64,000 bases of DNA, from contig CAYRGN010000004.1 of assembly GCA_964423865.1 (NCBI GenBank), forward strand, positions 1-64,000, read 5' to 3'. Source of the stretch: Leadbetterella sp964423865 (GTDB taxonomy: Bacteria > Bacteroidota > Bacteroidia > Cytophagales > Spirosomataceae). A program made the translations under genes and the position numbers. Within the stretch, counting starts at the first letter, position 1. Every line of letters starts with the position of its first letter. Positions 17,086 through 25,663 of this stretch are shown one piece after another. Under the pieces are notes generated by a model. The model made no database searches and was not told where the DNA came from. It saw nothing but the letters and a program-made list of their open reading frames with translations.

Positions 17086-18186
17086 TTAGGTTAACATTCC
17101 CAGTATCATTGTTTTGTCATCCGGTTCGTTTTTAAGCGACTCTGTACCGTTTTCTAAAAAACTCTTCCATTTTTCATTTACATCAGCCGTTTGTGCTATA
17201 GCCGGTATCTGTTCTATCAAAGGGTTAAAGAATTTATCAAATGGTATATTAGGGTCTGACCATCTTTGGTTTTCCTCATCAAAATGACTACAGCTAAACG
17301 AGTGCATTTCACATCCGTCACTCATCAGCACAAAAGCATCTACGGGTGTATCAATAACCCTGCACTCGGGCACGTTCACTTCGGATAGTTGTAAACTTTC
17401 ATCCATAATCCATGCAGTACTGGTCAGAAAAATAGTTTGGTTTGCTTCTTCTCCCTTATGCGGCTTTAGTGCCGAAAACCAGTCCCCTTCTTTTGTTTTA
17501 TATCCTGCCCGGCCATCACCAATATGGGCTACTAACAAGCCTAAAGGCGAATAAACCACTATAATGACCGTACACGCTAAGCTCTGTACCTCATAACCCG
17601 CACTATCAGCAAAGATTTTTAAAGCTCCGTAGCAGTTTTGCAGTTCTTTTTTGGCAAGAATGTTCCAGACCTCCACGTGAGGCAACGTATTCTTTTCTAT
17701 CCATCCCTCCCGTTCTATCAGTTCTTTAAAGTAGCGGGGGACAGCTTCTTTTGCCGTGAATGAAGAACCCAAATGCGAATTTTGGACACTACCTGCCCCG
17801 TCGCATACTACCGCAATCCCCCAGTTATTTTTAAGTGGTAGGTTAAAGTGATTGTCCTGACAAGGCTGTTTTCTATCAATATGCGATTTCCCTATCACAG
17901 ACTCTGCCAATACAAGCCAATGTTTATCCGGGACATGCTTTGTTAGATTTTTAACAGACAAACCCCTCAACTTTCTTTTCAATAGTTTTTTTCGGATTTT
18001 TCTTTTCATAATACTATAGGTAATCCCTGACGACAAGAGTATTAGCCCCACACCTCCACCTATCAGCATCAGAATTGTGTTTGAACTTATTTTATGTTCA
18101 AAAATAGCACTCTTTGGTCTACACTTTATGGACATAATGGATATGAGGAAGGCAAACACAACTCTTGTTATCAGTGATTTATACAT
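17086..18186 (-). CDS. Membrane-anchored PP2C-type phosphatase (TerY-P triad)
   Basis: I start it at MYKSLITRVVFAFL, five bases past the vWA stop; a longer frame starts inside the vWA gene. Two hydrophobic segments (about 5-18 and 36-56) and a basic linker precede a PP2C domain. Metal-site motifs are CQDNHF, VVCDGAGS, AHIGDGRAG, LMSDGCE and PDDKTM, so the enzyme should be active on phosphoserine/threonine. The gene stands between the vWA and kinase genes with almost no spacing, which indicates one transcript and a shared pathway. It resembles E. coli YegK in domain type. Confidence 0.85.
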   Translation of the reverse strand: MYKSLITRVVFAFLISIMSIKCRPKSAIFEHKISSNTILMLIGGGVGLILLSSGITYSIMKRKIRKKLLKRKLRGLSVKNLTKHVPDKHWLVLAESVIGKSHIDRKQPCQDNHFNLPLKNNWGIAVVCDGAGSVQNSHLGSSFTAKEAVPRYFKELIEREGWIEKNTLPHVEVWNILAKKELQNCYGALKIFADSAGYEVQSLACTVIIVVYSPLGLLVAHIGDGRAGYKTKEGDWFSALKPHKGEEANQTIFLTSTAWIMDESLQLSEVNVPECRVIDTPVDAFVLMSDGCEMHSFSCSHFDEENQRWSDPNIPFDKFFNPLIEQIPAIAQTADVNEKWKSFLENGTESLKNEPDDKTMILGMLT

Positions 18187-18191
18187 ATTTC

Positions 18192-18869
18192 TTATATAGT
18201 AAATCCAGTCATCCAATCTGCCGGGCTTGGTAAGGTAATAGTGTCTCCTGTTTCACCATGTGTTACTGCCCCCATACTGGCACTAAGCCACTTAAAGAAA
18301 TTAGCAAATTTTAATCCCTGAAGCATGGCCGGAGGCATGGAGGGGTCTGAGATTTGTTGGAGAACATTCATGTCTGCACCATCTACCCCCACTGCGAAAA
18401 ATACAAAATCTTTGTCTTTTACAGCCTGTCTTACTTCGGTCGCTAAACCGTCTATATCCTGTCCGGAGTCCGGTGCCCCATCCGTGATTAAGATTACCCA
18501 CGGACGATAGTAGGTTTGCCCCGTTTGTTTGTACCAGTCTTTCCTTGTTTTTACTATACTAATACCTTCCCGTACACCATCTACCAGAGCCGTGGTACCT
18601 TTAGTAGAAAGTGTGGGCATATCAAAATAATCGGCTAAACTGGGGTCTATTAGGGTATTGACGGTGTCACTAAATTCTACAACCGCTACTTCCAGCCTGT
18701 TTTTTGTAACCGAGTCCTTCTTGATTTCTTCATGAAAGTCTTTCAGTCCGTCATTCAATTGGTTGATTGGGTCACCTGACATTGACCCGGATACATCCAG
18801 CACCATCACACAACAACATTTTTGGTCGTAATTTTGGGGGTGTTCTATCTGCCCTACTTTAAAGTCCAT
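18192..18869 (-). CDS. vWA domain protein, TerY-like
   Basis: The protein is a single von Willebrand A domain with a complete MIDAS site: DVSGSMS near the N terminus, then the conserved TKGTTALVDG threonine loop and the LITDGAPDSG aspartate loop. A CCC triplet precedes the MIDAS strand. No signal peptide is seen, so it is cytoplasmic. The start at MDFKVGQIEHP fits the family; the frame is open to another ATG at 18914 that adds 15 residues. It begins the vWA-PP2C-kinase operon. TerY-type vWA proteins are thought to scaffold metal-dependent complexes. Confidence 0.85.
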   Translation of the reverse strand: MDFKVGQIEHPQNYDQKCCCVMVLDVSGSMSGDPINQLNDGLKDFHEEIKKDSVTKNRLEVAVVEFSDTVNTLIDPSLADYFDMPTLSTKGTTALVDGVREGISIVKTRKDWYKQTGQTYYRPWVILITDGAPDSGQDIDGLATEVRQAVKDKDFVFFAVGVDGADMNVLQQISDPSMPPAMLQGLKFANFFKWLSASMGAVTHGETGDTITLPSPADWMTGFTI

Positions 18870-18976
18870 AGTTTTATTTGTTTTAAAAGTTATAAATTCA
18901 ATAAACTTGTCCATCTAAGCCCCTCCCTAAGCGTATTGGAAGGAATAGAAATTTGATATACATTATCTCTTGGTAA

Positions 18977-19159
18977 TTAATTTACCGTTCCACACGCTAT
19001 ACAATAGTACCCCTTCCCCTTTCGTACACCCGTAAACAGCAAGGAAGTCCCACCTGTAAGATACCCCGTAAGAATTTTCCCACCTGAAACGGAACGGTCA
19101 TTGAACTCCTCATGTACGGTTTTTTGCCTGCATTTCTTGCAGTAAATAGCTTTTGACAT
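18977..19159 (-). CDS. Zinc-ribbon mini-protein
   Basis: A 60-residue protein with CKKC at 7-10 and CIAC at 53-56, a classic treble of paired cysteines for one zinc ion. Between them is a glycine-rich middle (SGGKILTGYLTGGTSLLFTG) that may touch a membrane. The family is not known to me. It lies between DUF805 and vWA in the same direction and probably belongs to the same transcript. Confidence 0.65.
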   Translation of the reverse strand: MSKAIYCKKCRQKTVHEEFNDRSVSGGKILTGYLTGGTSLLFTGVRKGKGYYCIACGTVN

Positions 19160-19165
19160 AATTAT

Positions 19166-19486
19166 TTATTTTTTAGGGTCATCTCCGTATTTGTTTCTTC
19201 CTTTTGTGCCTTCTGTAAAACACAAAATCAAATTATAGATAGGAATAAGTAGATACCAGCCGCTTTTGTCCACGTCATGCATACGCTTTATTCCTTGTAT
19301 CAATATGAATATCGCAGTGGGTATTAGAGTAAGAAAAAGAACAATAATTCCGATAGTATCGTTAGTATTTGCAATTGATAGAGCTATACCATAACCTAAG
19401 CCTTGAATTAAAGAGCCTACTATCCACCGTGTCCAATACGTGGTTCTTCTTATCCGGCCATTACTTGACCACATGCTTGCTTCCAT
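19166..19486 (-). CDS. DUF805 membrane protein
   Basis: A 106-residue inner-membrane protein with three hydrophobic helices (about 18-37, 45-66 and 77-90), a GRIRRTTYWTRWI front and the conserved KRMHDVDKSGWYLLIP and GTKGRNKYGDDP blocks. These match the DUF805 (YhaH-like) family, whose function is unknown. It is the first leftward gene of the triad operon and is divergent from the XRE regulator. Confidence 0.85.
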   Translation of the reverse strand: MEASMWSSNGRIRRTTYWTRWIVGSLIQGLGYGIALSIANTNDTIGIIVLFLTLIPTAIFILIQGIKRMHDVDKSGWYLLIPIYNLILCFTEGTKGRNKYGDDPKK

Positions 19487-19524
19487 AGTTTATAAGATTT
19501 TTTTATTAAATATTTCTATAGCAA

Positions 19525-19557
19525 TTTGCAGTTACTCTTTAAAACATTGTATCTTTG
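19525..19557 (+). promoter_or_regulatory. Promoter of the XRE regulator
   Basis: TTTG at 19525-19528 and TATCTTTG at 19550-19557 are separated by 21 bases, a good match to the Bacteroidota sigma-A consensus. The start codon lies 40 bases further on. Confidence 0.65.
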
Positions 19558-19578
19558 ATTACTTACATTTTGTAATCA
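19556..19578. promoter_or_regulatory. Operator palindrome before the XRE gene
   Basis: TGATTAC and GTAATCA form a perfect inverted repeat with a nine-base spacer, overlapping the -7 box and the transcript start. A nested TTAC/GTAA pair lies inside. Its position suggests autorepression by the XRE protein and possibly control of the divergent DUF805-triad operon. Confidence 0.6.
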
Positions 19579-19597
19579 TTTAGCTTACATTTATTTT

Positions 19598-20008
19598 ATG
19601 CATACCGGAGAAAAAATACGCAACGTGAGACTGTTAAGAGGATTATCACAAGAGAATGTCTCGGATGTTCTGGGTATCTCCAGAGTGGCATACAGTGATA
19701 TAGAAAGAGGGAAAACTGAGCTTACTGACGACAGGCTTAAACAAATAGCCAATGCTCTGAATGTGAGCCCTGAAGATATTGATGCGTTTGACAGTCGTGT
19801 GAATTATTTTTTTGAAAATTGCAATGGTGCTTCTGCCAATATTTCTAATGGAACAGTGAATAATCATAGTGGAGAGAACCGTAACGAAGATGTGAAAGAG
19901 ATGCAGTTTGAGATAGAAAAACTGAAACTGGAGTTAAAACTCTGCCGGGCCGAAAAAGAAAAAGCTGAAATAGAAGCCCGATACTGGAAAGAAAAAAAGG
20001 GGCTGTAG
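19598..20008 (+). CDS. XRE regulator with coiled-coil tail
   Basis: A 136-residue protein. Residues 1-65 are an XRE helix-turn-helix (GEKIRNVRLLRGLSQENVSD and RVAYSDIERGKTELTDD). An N/S-rich linker follows, and residues about 95-136 form a highly charged coiled coil (EIEKLKLELKLCRAEKEKAE). This layout suggests a dimer that reads one palindrome. It is divergent from the DUF805-zinc ribbon-vWA-PP2C-kinase operon and stands at the right border of the AT-rich island, so it is the likely regulator of that unit. Confidence 0.8.
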   Translation: MHTGEKIRNVRLLRGLSQENVSDVLGISRVAYSDIERGKTELTDDRLKQIANALNVSPEDIDAFDSRVNYFFENCNGASANISNGTVNNHSGENRNEDVKEMQFEIEKLKLELKLCRAEKEKAEIEARYWKEKKGL

Positions 20009-20013
20009 GGCTA

Positions 20014-20085
20014 TTGCACGCAACGCCCACAACCCCATTCGATGTTCCCTCACCCTCATTGTCTGAAGAGGGGCGTTGCGTGCAA
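20014..20085. repeat. Inverted repeat ttgcacgcaacgccc
   Basis: A 15-base perfect inverted repeat has arms at 20014-20028 and 20071-20085, and the right arm continues into an almost palindromic gggcgttgcgtgcaacgccc. It fills the space between the convergent XRE and dcp genes. It looks like a REP-type element and may act as a bidirectional terminator. Confidence 0.65.
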
Positions 20086-20102
20086 CGCCCCCATCAATAT
20101 CC

Positions 20103-22196
20103 TTACGAACGTGGCAATAACCCCCTCTTCTTCAACAGCGGAGTAATAGTAGGTTCTGAGCCTCTAAAGCGTTTGTACAGCTCCATGGGTTCCTCTGTAT
20201 TTCCCTTTTCAAGAATGTTTTTACGGAAAGAAGATGCTTTTTCCGGACTGAACAGGTCGGAGTTTTTAAATACCGAAAAGGCATCGGTATCCAGTACTCC
20301 TGACCAGATATAGCTGTAATATCCGGCAGAATAACCTCCCGCGAAAATATGCTGAAAATACGTGGTTCGGTACCGGGGAATAATAGAGCTGATCAGGCCT
20401 ATCTTCTCCATGGAACGCTGCTCAAATTCATTGGCCCCCAGGGTAATGTCGGCTCCCTGGGTATGGTAATCGAGGTCGAGGAGCGAAGCCGCCAGGTATT
20501 CTGTAGTGGCAAATCCCTGATCAAACGTGCCGCTCTGTTCCAGCTTCTGAATCAGGGCATCGGGTATCACCGCCCCCGTTTTATAGTGTTTCGCATACAT
20601 TTTCAGCACTTCAGGATCCGCCGCCCAGTTTTCCATAATCTGGGAGGGAAGCTCCACAAAATCGCGGGAAACAGACGTACCCGCCATACTCCGGTAATTG
20701 ACGTGAGAGAGTAATCCGTGCAGGGCGTGTCCGAACTCATGGAAGAAAGTAGTGGTTTCATCAAAGGTCAGCAATGCGGGCGCGTCGGCCGTAGGCGGAG
20801 TGAAATTACATACGATAGAAATCACCGGGGGAACCCGCTTCCCGTCTTTCATGGTCTGAGGCCGATAGGAGGTCATCCAGGCGCCGCCCCGCTTCGACGC
20901 CCGCGGATGCATGTCCATATACAGCAGTCCCACTTCCGCGCCGTCTGCCTCTTGCACTTTCCATGCCGTCACATCTTCGTGGTAGACCGGTACGTTTTTC
21001 ACTTCTTCAAACGTTAAACCGTACAGTTTCTCCGTCACCATAAAAATCCCTTCCCTTACTTTTTCCAACGAGAAATAAGGTTTCAGTTCCTGTTCATCCA
21101 GGTCAAAACGCTGCTTCCGAATCTTTTCGGTATAATACCGCCAGTCGTGGGGTTGCACCGGACCGGTAACTCCCTCTGCCCGCATCAGTTTCTGGATATC
21201 GTTTTCCTCTATCCGGGCGTTTGCAAGTGCAGGCGACCACAGTTGATTTAACAATTCATACACCTTTTCCGGAGTTTTGGCCATGGACTGCTCCAACACA
21301 TAGGCTGCATGGTTCTTGTACCCCAACAATCGTGCCCTTTGGTTACGTAAGTTAGACTCCCGGATGGCGATGGCTTTATTGTCTGCATCGTTATTGTTAT
21401 TCCCTCTCAACTGATAAGCGTTCCAGATTTTAAACCGCAACTCCCGGTTGGGAGAGTATTGCAGAAAAGGCATCACGCTGGCATTTTGCAGGGTAAATAT
21501 CCATTGCCCTTCCTTTCCTTTGGCTTTCGCAGTACGGGCCGCTGCTTCGATCAGGTTGGCGGGAAGTCCGGCAAGGTCCTTTTCATCGGTCAGAATCAAT
21601 TCATAGGCATTGGTTTCTGAAAGTACATTATTTCCGTATTTTACCGACAGAAGAGAAAGCTCTCCGTTCAATGTTCTCAGGATTTCTTTGTCGGCCTCCG
21701 AAAGATTGGCACCGCTACGCACAAAGGCCTTGTATTCCAGTTCAAGTAAACGCGCCTGTTCTTTATCCAGGTTCAGGTGATCTTTTTTATCCCACAATGT
21801 CTTCACCCTCTTAAACAATTTATCGTTCAGATAGATATCGTCCGAATGCTTGGATAACACCGGTGCCAGTTCCTGGGAAAGGGCCTGAATTTCCTTGTTG
21901 GTATTGGCCGAACTCAGGTTATAGAATACGGCACTTACCTTCCTCAGCAATTCTCCCGAATTTTCCTTCGCCACAATCGTATTCTCAAAAGTGGGAGCAG
22001 CCGAAGAATGGGCTACTGCTTCTATTTCCCCTTTCTGAATCCGCATTCCTTCCAGGAAAGCCGGTTTAAAATGTTCATTTTTGATCCGGTCAAAGGGCGG
22101 AACCTGGTAAGGGGTATCGTATTCTTTCAAATAGGGATTTTCCTGGGCGGAAACCTGTGCAACCATAATCATAAATAAAACGAATAAAATCTTCAT
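20103..22196 (-). CDS. dcp: M3 family peptidyl-dipeptidase Dcp
   Basis: A 697-residue metallopeptidase. The start at MKILFVLFMIMVAQVSAQE gives a clean signal peptide, while the longer frame only adds upstream codons. The zinc site is FHEFGHALHG (HExxH) with the third ligand expected about 25 residues later in the NWAADPEVL region. Typical M3 blocks ARLLGYKNHAAYVLEQ and YRSMAGTSVSRDFVELPSQ are present. Dcp removes C-terminal dipeptides from oligopeptides; the signal peptide places it in the periplasm. Confidence 0.95.
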   Translation of the reverse strand: MKILFVLFMIMVAQVSAQENPYLKEYDTPYQVPPFDRIKNEHFKPAFLEGMRIQKGEIEAVAHSSAAPTFENTIVAKENSGELLRKVSAVFYNLSSANTNKEIQALSQELAPVLSKHSDDIYLNDKLFKRVKTLWDKKDHLNLDKEQARLLELEYKAFVRSGANLSEADKEILRTLNGELSLLSVKYGNNVLSETNAYELILTDEKDLAGLPANLIEAAARTAKAKGKEGQWIFTLQNASVMPFLQYSPNRELRFKIWNAYQLRGNNNNDADNKAIAIRESNLRNQRARLLGYKNHAAYVLEQSMAKTPEKVYELLNQLWSPALANARIEENDIQKLMRAEGVTGPVQPHDWRYYTEKIRKQRFDLDEQELKPYFSLEKVREGIFMVTEKLYGLTFEEVKNVPVYHEDVTAWKVQEADGAEVGLLYMDMHPRASKRGGAWMTSYRPQTMKDGKRVPPVISIVCNFTPPTADAPALLTFDETTTFFHEFGHALHGLLSHVNYRSMAGTSVSRDFVELPSQIMENWAADPEVLKMYAKHYKTGAVIPDALIQKLEQSGTFDQGFATTEYLAASLLDLDYHTQGADITLGANEFEQRSMEKIGLISSIIPRYRTTYFQHIFAGGYSAGYYSYIWSGVLDTDAFSVFKNSDLFSPEKASSFRKNILEKGNTEEPMELYKRFRGSEPTITPLLKKRGLLPRS

Positions 22197-22217
22197 GTAC
22201 ATAAAATTAGCCTTGGG

Positions 22218-22225
22218 CAAAGATA
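22218..22225 (-). promoter_or_regulatory. -7 box for dcp
   Basis: On the minus strand this reads TATCTTTG, a perfect TAnnTTTG match 22 bases upstream of the dcp start. No proper -33 box is seen. Confidence 0.4.
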
Positions 22226-22353
22226 CAACAATCCTCTTCAACCCCCATGCCCGCGGCTTCCCTAATTTAGAATCAGAATATATAAACTACAGGAAGAGGC
22301 TAATTCGGAAATACAAACGATATTTGCCTCGTGAACAAACCCGTTTAAACGAT

Positions 22354-22818
22354 ATGTATCCTCATTTATTAGCAACGCATAACCTGCTGCGGTGGGTATT
22401 CCTGGTGTTTATTCTTATCTCTTTGGTACAGGCCTACAGCGGATGGCTGAGCAATAAGCCCTACTCCAAACTGGCCAACACTTTCAAGACCCTTACAGTA
22501 AGTACCATTCACCTCCAGCTGATCATAGGGCTTATTCTCTACTTTGTAAGTCCGTTAGTAGCCGAATTCCTGGGCGATGTGGGCGGTTCTATGAAAAACA
22601 AAGACCTCCGGTTCTTTGGTATGGAACATGCCGTTATGATGCTCCTTGCAGTGGTAGCTGTGACGGTGGGTTCGGCCAAATCGAAACGCCAGACCACTGA
22701 CACTTTGAAATACAAAACCATTGCCATCTGGTTTACCATTGCCTTGCTGCTGGTGCTGATTGCGGTGCCTTCTGAGTTCTCACCTATGAATGTGAGACCC
22801 AATTTCAGGGGATTCTGA
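22354..22818 (+). CDS. Four-helix membrane protein, cytochrome-b-like
   Basis: I start it at MYPHLLATHNLLRWVFL; the open frame reaches further upstream into the dcp promoter but that part is not membrane-like. The 154-residue protein has four helices (about 10-29, 45-64, 84-106 and 125-141). Histidines lie in or at the ends of helices (ATHNLLRW, VSTIHLQLI, GMEHAVMML), as in small b-type cytochromes, so heme binding is possible but unproven. It is widespread in Bacteroidota as an unnamed membrane protein. Confidence 0.75.
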   Translation: MYPHLLATHNLLRWVFLVFILISLVQAYSGWLSNKPYSKLANTFKTLTVSTIHLQLIIGLILYFVSPLVAEFLGDVGGSMKNKDLRFFGMEHAVMMLLAVVAVTVGSAKSKRQTTDTLKYKTIAIWFTIALLLVLIAVPSEFSPMNVRPNFRGF

Positions 22819-22825
22819 GATTGTA

Positions 22826-23083
22826 GTGCCGAGTAGTGAGTAGCCCCTCGACTGCGCTCGGGGTGACAAGAGCGACGGCCAATGTCAGTTCGAACACAAA
22901 CAAGCATAATAATGCGAAGTTTGCGAGCGTAGCTATCGAGAACCGAGTTCCAAGTGCCGACTAGCGCCCTTCGTCAAGCTCAGGGTCACAGAAGCACCCA
23001 GTACGTAACCATTGTCACCCTGCCTGGGCGGCCCCGAGCTGTCGAAGGGTCCGTAATTCGTAATTTTTAATTCGTAATTGATG
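22826..23083. repeat. Intergenic repeat mosaic between convergent genes
   Basis: The gap contains gagtagtga units, the ctcgactgcgctcggggtga palindrome, a 104-base unit at 22962-23065 found again at 37669-37772 with one mismatch, and a gtaattcg unit. The two genes converge on it. There is no coding frame. It probably works at RNA 3' ends or is selfish. Confidence 0.8.
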
Positions 23084-23092
23084 TTCCGTGAG

Positions 23093-23566
23093 CTACAATT
23101 GCTTCACTATTGTCGACCTCGAAATAATTACCAGGGCGAAATCGTTCTTACATACGGCTTTCAGGTAGGCTTTTGTGTCTATCGGGAAGGAGTATGCATA
23201 CAAGGTATCCTGTAGTTTCTGAATATTGGCTCCCAGGTGCTGCCCGTGGGCTAAACCATACTTGTACGCTTCCAGCAATTGTCCTTTCACGTCATTGCCC
23301 GGGTCTTGCCCGTCCAGGTCTGCCCGGTAAAGCTCCACCCGGTGCCCTCCCATTTCATACACACGCTGGCACTCTACCCGATAATCTCCGTTAAGCAGCC
23401 CGCGGATGCCCTCCCCTATTTCGCTCACCTTTTCCAGAAGCTGTTTCTCCGTCACTCGCTTCACTTTTGAGTTCCGCATGACCTCACGGATATCAGAAGT
23501 ATCAATCTGCTTTACTTTCCCGCAGGAAAAAAGACAGAGACAGGAAAATAAATAAATTGCTTTCAT
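23093..23566 (-). CDS. Hypothetical lipoprotein
   Basis: A 157-residue protein with a lipoprotein signal (MKAIYLFSCLCLFSCGKVK, lipobox LFSC). The mature part is mixed alpha/beta, with YEMGGHRVELYRADLDG in the middle and a hydrophobic C terminus (ALVIISRSTIVKQL). No catalytic motif is visible and I do not recognise the family. Its leader and start codon lie at the edge of a repeat unit. Confidence 0.65.
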   Translation of the reverse strand: MKAIYLFSCLCLFSCGKVKQIDTSDIREVMRNSKVKRVTEKQLLEKVSEIGEGIRGLLNGDYRVECQRVYEMGGHRVELYRADLDGQDPGNDVKGQLLEAYKYGLAHGQHLGANIQKLQDTLYAYSFPIDTKAYLKAVCKNDFALVIISRSTIVKQL

Positions 23567-23839
23567 GTGTATAAAATTTTTGCTTTCAGCCTTCAGCTAT
23601 CAGCTTATTCATAGGCCGGTTGGTGTGCCGGTTTTCTGATAGTGGTGCGCCACCCGGCTGATAGCTGAATGCTCATGGCTATTTCATCTGTATAAAATTT
23701 TTGCTTTCAGCCTTCAGCTATCAGCAGTCAGCCGGGCGACGCTTCGCTTATTCATTGGGGGGCGCCTAGCCGGCGGTCGGGCGACGCTTCGCTGGTGTGC
23801 CGGTTTTCTGATAGCTGAATGCTCATGGCTATTTCATGT
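23567..23839 (-). repeat. Two tandem ATGAAA-bounded leader repeats
   Basis: Read on the minus strand, each unit begins ATGAAATAGCCATGAGC, holds ctatcag/ctgatag inverted repeats and a variable GC-rich middle, and ends gaaagc-aaaaattttatacac followed by ATGAAA. The first ATGAAA of unit 1 closes unit 2. The ATGAAA that closes unit 1 is the start of the lipoprotein gene. Related units lie at 33.94-34.07 and 56.55-56.67 kb. Confidence 0.75.
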
Positions 23840-23889
23840 GTATATTTGAGCTATGAGCTGCGAGCTTTCAGCCCTGAGACGAACTGCTT

Positions 23890-25086
23890 TCAGGGCAGCA
23901 GCAGGCTGGAGTCTCCGAAGCTCAGGAAACGATAATCGTTTTCCCGGGCCTGGCGGTACACCTCCTTCCAGTTTTGTTCACCGATCAGGGCCGCCACCAG
24001 GAGGAGCAAAGTAGAGGCCGGCTGGTGAAAATTGGTAATCAAACCTTTGCACACCCTAAACCGATAGCCGGGGAAAATCATAATCTCGGTGTTCCCGATA
24101 ATTTGCTCCTGATTCTCCTGATCCATAAGATGCAGAATCGCTTCAAAAGAGGCAAGCATACTAATCTCTTCCCGCTCCCTGTAAGGGTACAGCTTTTCTA
24201 TAAAGAACGGACGATCGCTACCTTCCAGTATTTTCACCCCAAACCAATACAGGCTTTCCAGGCTACGCATGGAGGTAGTACCCACGGGAAGAATCATCTC
24301 AGGGTCTTTCAACAGGCTTTCAATAAAATCGCGTTGTACCACCACCTGCTCGGAATGCATGGGGTGATTGAGCGCGTTTTCTTCCTTTACGGGCATAAAC
24401 GTGCCTGCACCTACATGCAGGGTGACAAAACTTTTTCGGATGCCTTTTTTCTCCAGCGCCTCAAAAACCCCGGGGGTAAAATGGAGTCCGGCAGTAGGAG
24501 CGGCTACCGCGCCGTCTTTTTCCGAATAAATGGTCTGGTAATCCTCCTTATCCGACTCTTCGGCTTCCCGGTTAAGGTAAGGAGGCAGTGGAAGATTACC
24601 GTACGCCACCACTACCTGCGAAAACGGCACTTCGCCTTCCCACTCCAGGCGCACGTAATTGCGCGTACTATCGCTCAGCGTGGCCCGTAAATTCAAATTC
24701 TTCCCTTCGTACCGGAATTCCGCTTCCAGGGTTTCCCCTTCTTTCCACCGGCGCTTGTTCCCGATCACACAATGCCAGGTCACCGTGCGGGTAGCTTCCA
24801 TCACCAGGGGAAGTACCGGCCCCGGCTCAATAGGGTTCAGCAGGAAAATCTCGATATTCGCTCCCGTTTTTCGCCTGAAAAACAGGCGGGCGGGAATCAC
24901 TTTGGTGTTGTTCAGTACCAGGTGTGCATTTTCCGGCAGGTAATCGGCTATCTTCTTAAACCGGGTATGCGCAATGCCGGAGGCGGTATACACCAGGAGG
25001 CGGGACTCGTCGCGAGGATGTTCGGGAAACCGCGCAATCTGCCGGTCGTCTAAAGGGTACTGGTAATCCGAAATATTAATCTTCAT
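23890..25086 (-). CDS. queA: S-adenosylmethionine:tRNA ribosyltransferase-isomerase
   Basis: QueA transfers the ribosyl part of SAM to preQ1 at wobble position 34 of tRNA, giving epoxyqueuosine. The start at MKINISDYQYPLDDRQIA is the family start; the open frame extends six codons further. The protein is about 398 residues, slightly longer than usual, with the hallmark blocks RFPEHPRDESRLL, VLNNTKVIPARL, AAPTAGLHFT and VTLHVGAGTFMPV, and TNFHQPASTLLLLVAALIG near the end. It overlaps the upstream membrane-protein gene by about ten bases. Confidence 0.96.
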   Translation of the reverse strand: MKINISDYQYPLDDRQIARFPEHPRDESRLLVYTASGIAHTRFKKIADYLPENAHLVLNNTKVIPARLFFRRKTGANIEIFLLNPIEPGPVLPLVMEATRTVTWHCVIGNKRRWKEGETLEAEFRYEGKNLNLRATLSDSTRNYVRLEWEGEVPFSQVVVAYGNLPLPPYLNREAEESDKEDYQTIYSEKDGAVAAPTAGLHFTPGVFEALEKKGIRKSFVTLHVGAGTFMPVKEENALNHPMHSEQVVVQRDFIESLLKDPEMILPVGTTSMRSLESLYWFGVKILEGSDRPFFIEKLYPYREREEISMLASFEAILHLMDQENQEQIIGNTEIMIFPGYRFRVCKGLITNFHQPASTLLLLVAALIGEQNWKEVYRQARENDYRFLSFGDSSLLLP

Positions 25087-25576
25087 CCGGCGCCTCGGTA
25101 GCAATGAGTTTATACGGCAGGTACATCAGGATAATAAGTAGAATCAGCACCCCGATCACCAGGAGGTAATTGTAGTTAAAATCGAGTCTCTGGTCCCGGT
25201 CAGCATTGATATTGTACAATCCCAATAACACAAAAACCAGGTAGGTGTTGATAAATGCCAGAAGCGCGGAAAACCATCCTTTTAAAAAAGCGGGTGCCGC
25301 CATCGGGTTTTTCCCCCAGGAACTGCCGGAAAGAAGCCGGGTGAAATCCAGTTTTACCAGGCCGTTTTCAAGTATCCCGACCAGAAAATTCAGGCCGACG
25401 ATCACTCCGGCCGACCAGTAAAAAAATTGCTGTTTCGTTACAAAATGAATGGGATCTCCTGCCTCATCAAAACCTATGGCTACGCTTTCCGGCAATGTGG
25501 TATAACAAAAAAGCAAAACCACCGTAAGGAGAAAAATGGAACCTATTCGCCAAAACTTAAAAAAAATATTTGTCAT
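25076..25576 (-). CDS. DUF1648-type membrane protein
   Basis: A 166-residue protein starting MTNIFFKFWRIGSIFLL. It has four helices, and the first loop carries LPESVAIGFDEAGDPIHFVTK, the signature of the DUF1648 family (P..V..H....G.P). The function is unknown; related domains occur in SdpI-like immunity proteins. I prefer this start to a much longer frame whose first 107 residues overlap the divergent gene. Its end overlaps queA. Confidence 0.8.
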   Translation of the reverse strand: MTNIFFKFWRIGSIFLLTVVLLFCYTTLPESVAIGFDEAGDPIHFVTKQQFFYWSAGVIVGLNFLVGILENGLVKLDFTRLLSGSSWGKNPMAAPAFLKGWFSALLAFINTYLVFVLLGLYNINADRDQRLDFNYNYLLVIGVLILLIILMYLPYKLIATEAPDED

Positions 25577-25624
25577 TCGCTGCCCTGTCTTTATCTTTAT
25601 TAAAATTAGCCCGATACGGGAATA

Positions 25625-25632
25625 CAAAGGTA
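25625..25632 (-). promoter_or_regulatory. -7 box for the DUF1648-queA unit
   Basis: The minus strand reads TACCTTTG, a perfect TAnnTTTG match, about 50 bases upstream of the DUF1648 start. It sits in a gggagtacc/gggaata inverted-repeat context. Confidence 0.45.
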
Positions 25633-25663
25633 CTCCCGTTTTACCGGACTTACGGAATAATCT

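Noticed and set aside
22826..23083. Considered a decayed insertion sequence
   Set aside because: There is no transposase fragment or terminal inverted repeat; the modules recur individually and look like REP-type elements.
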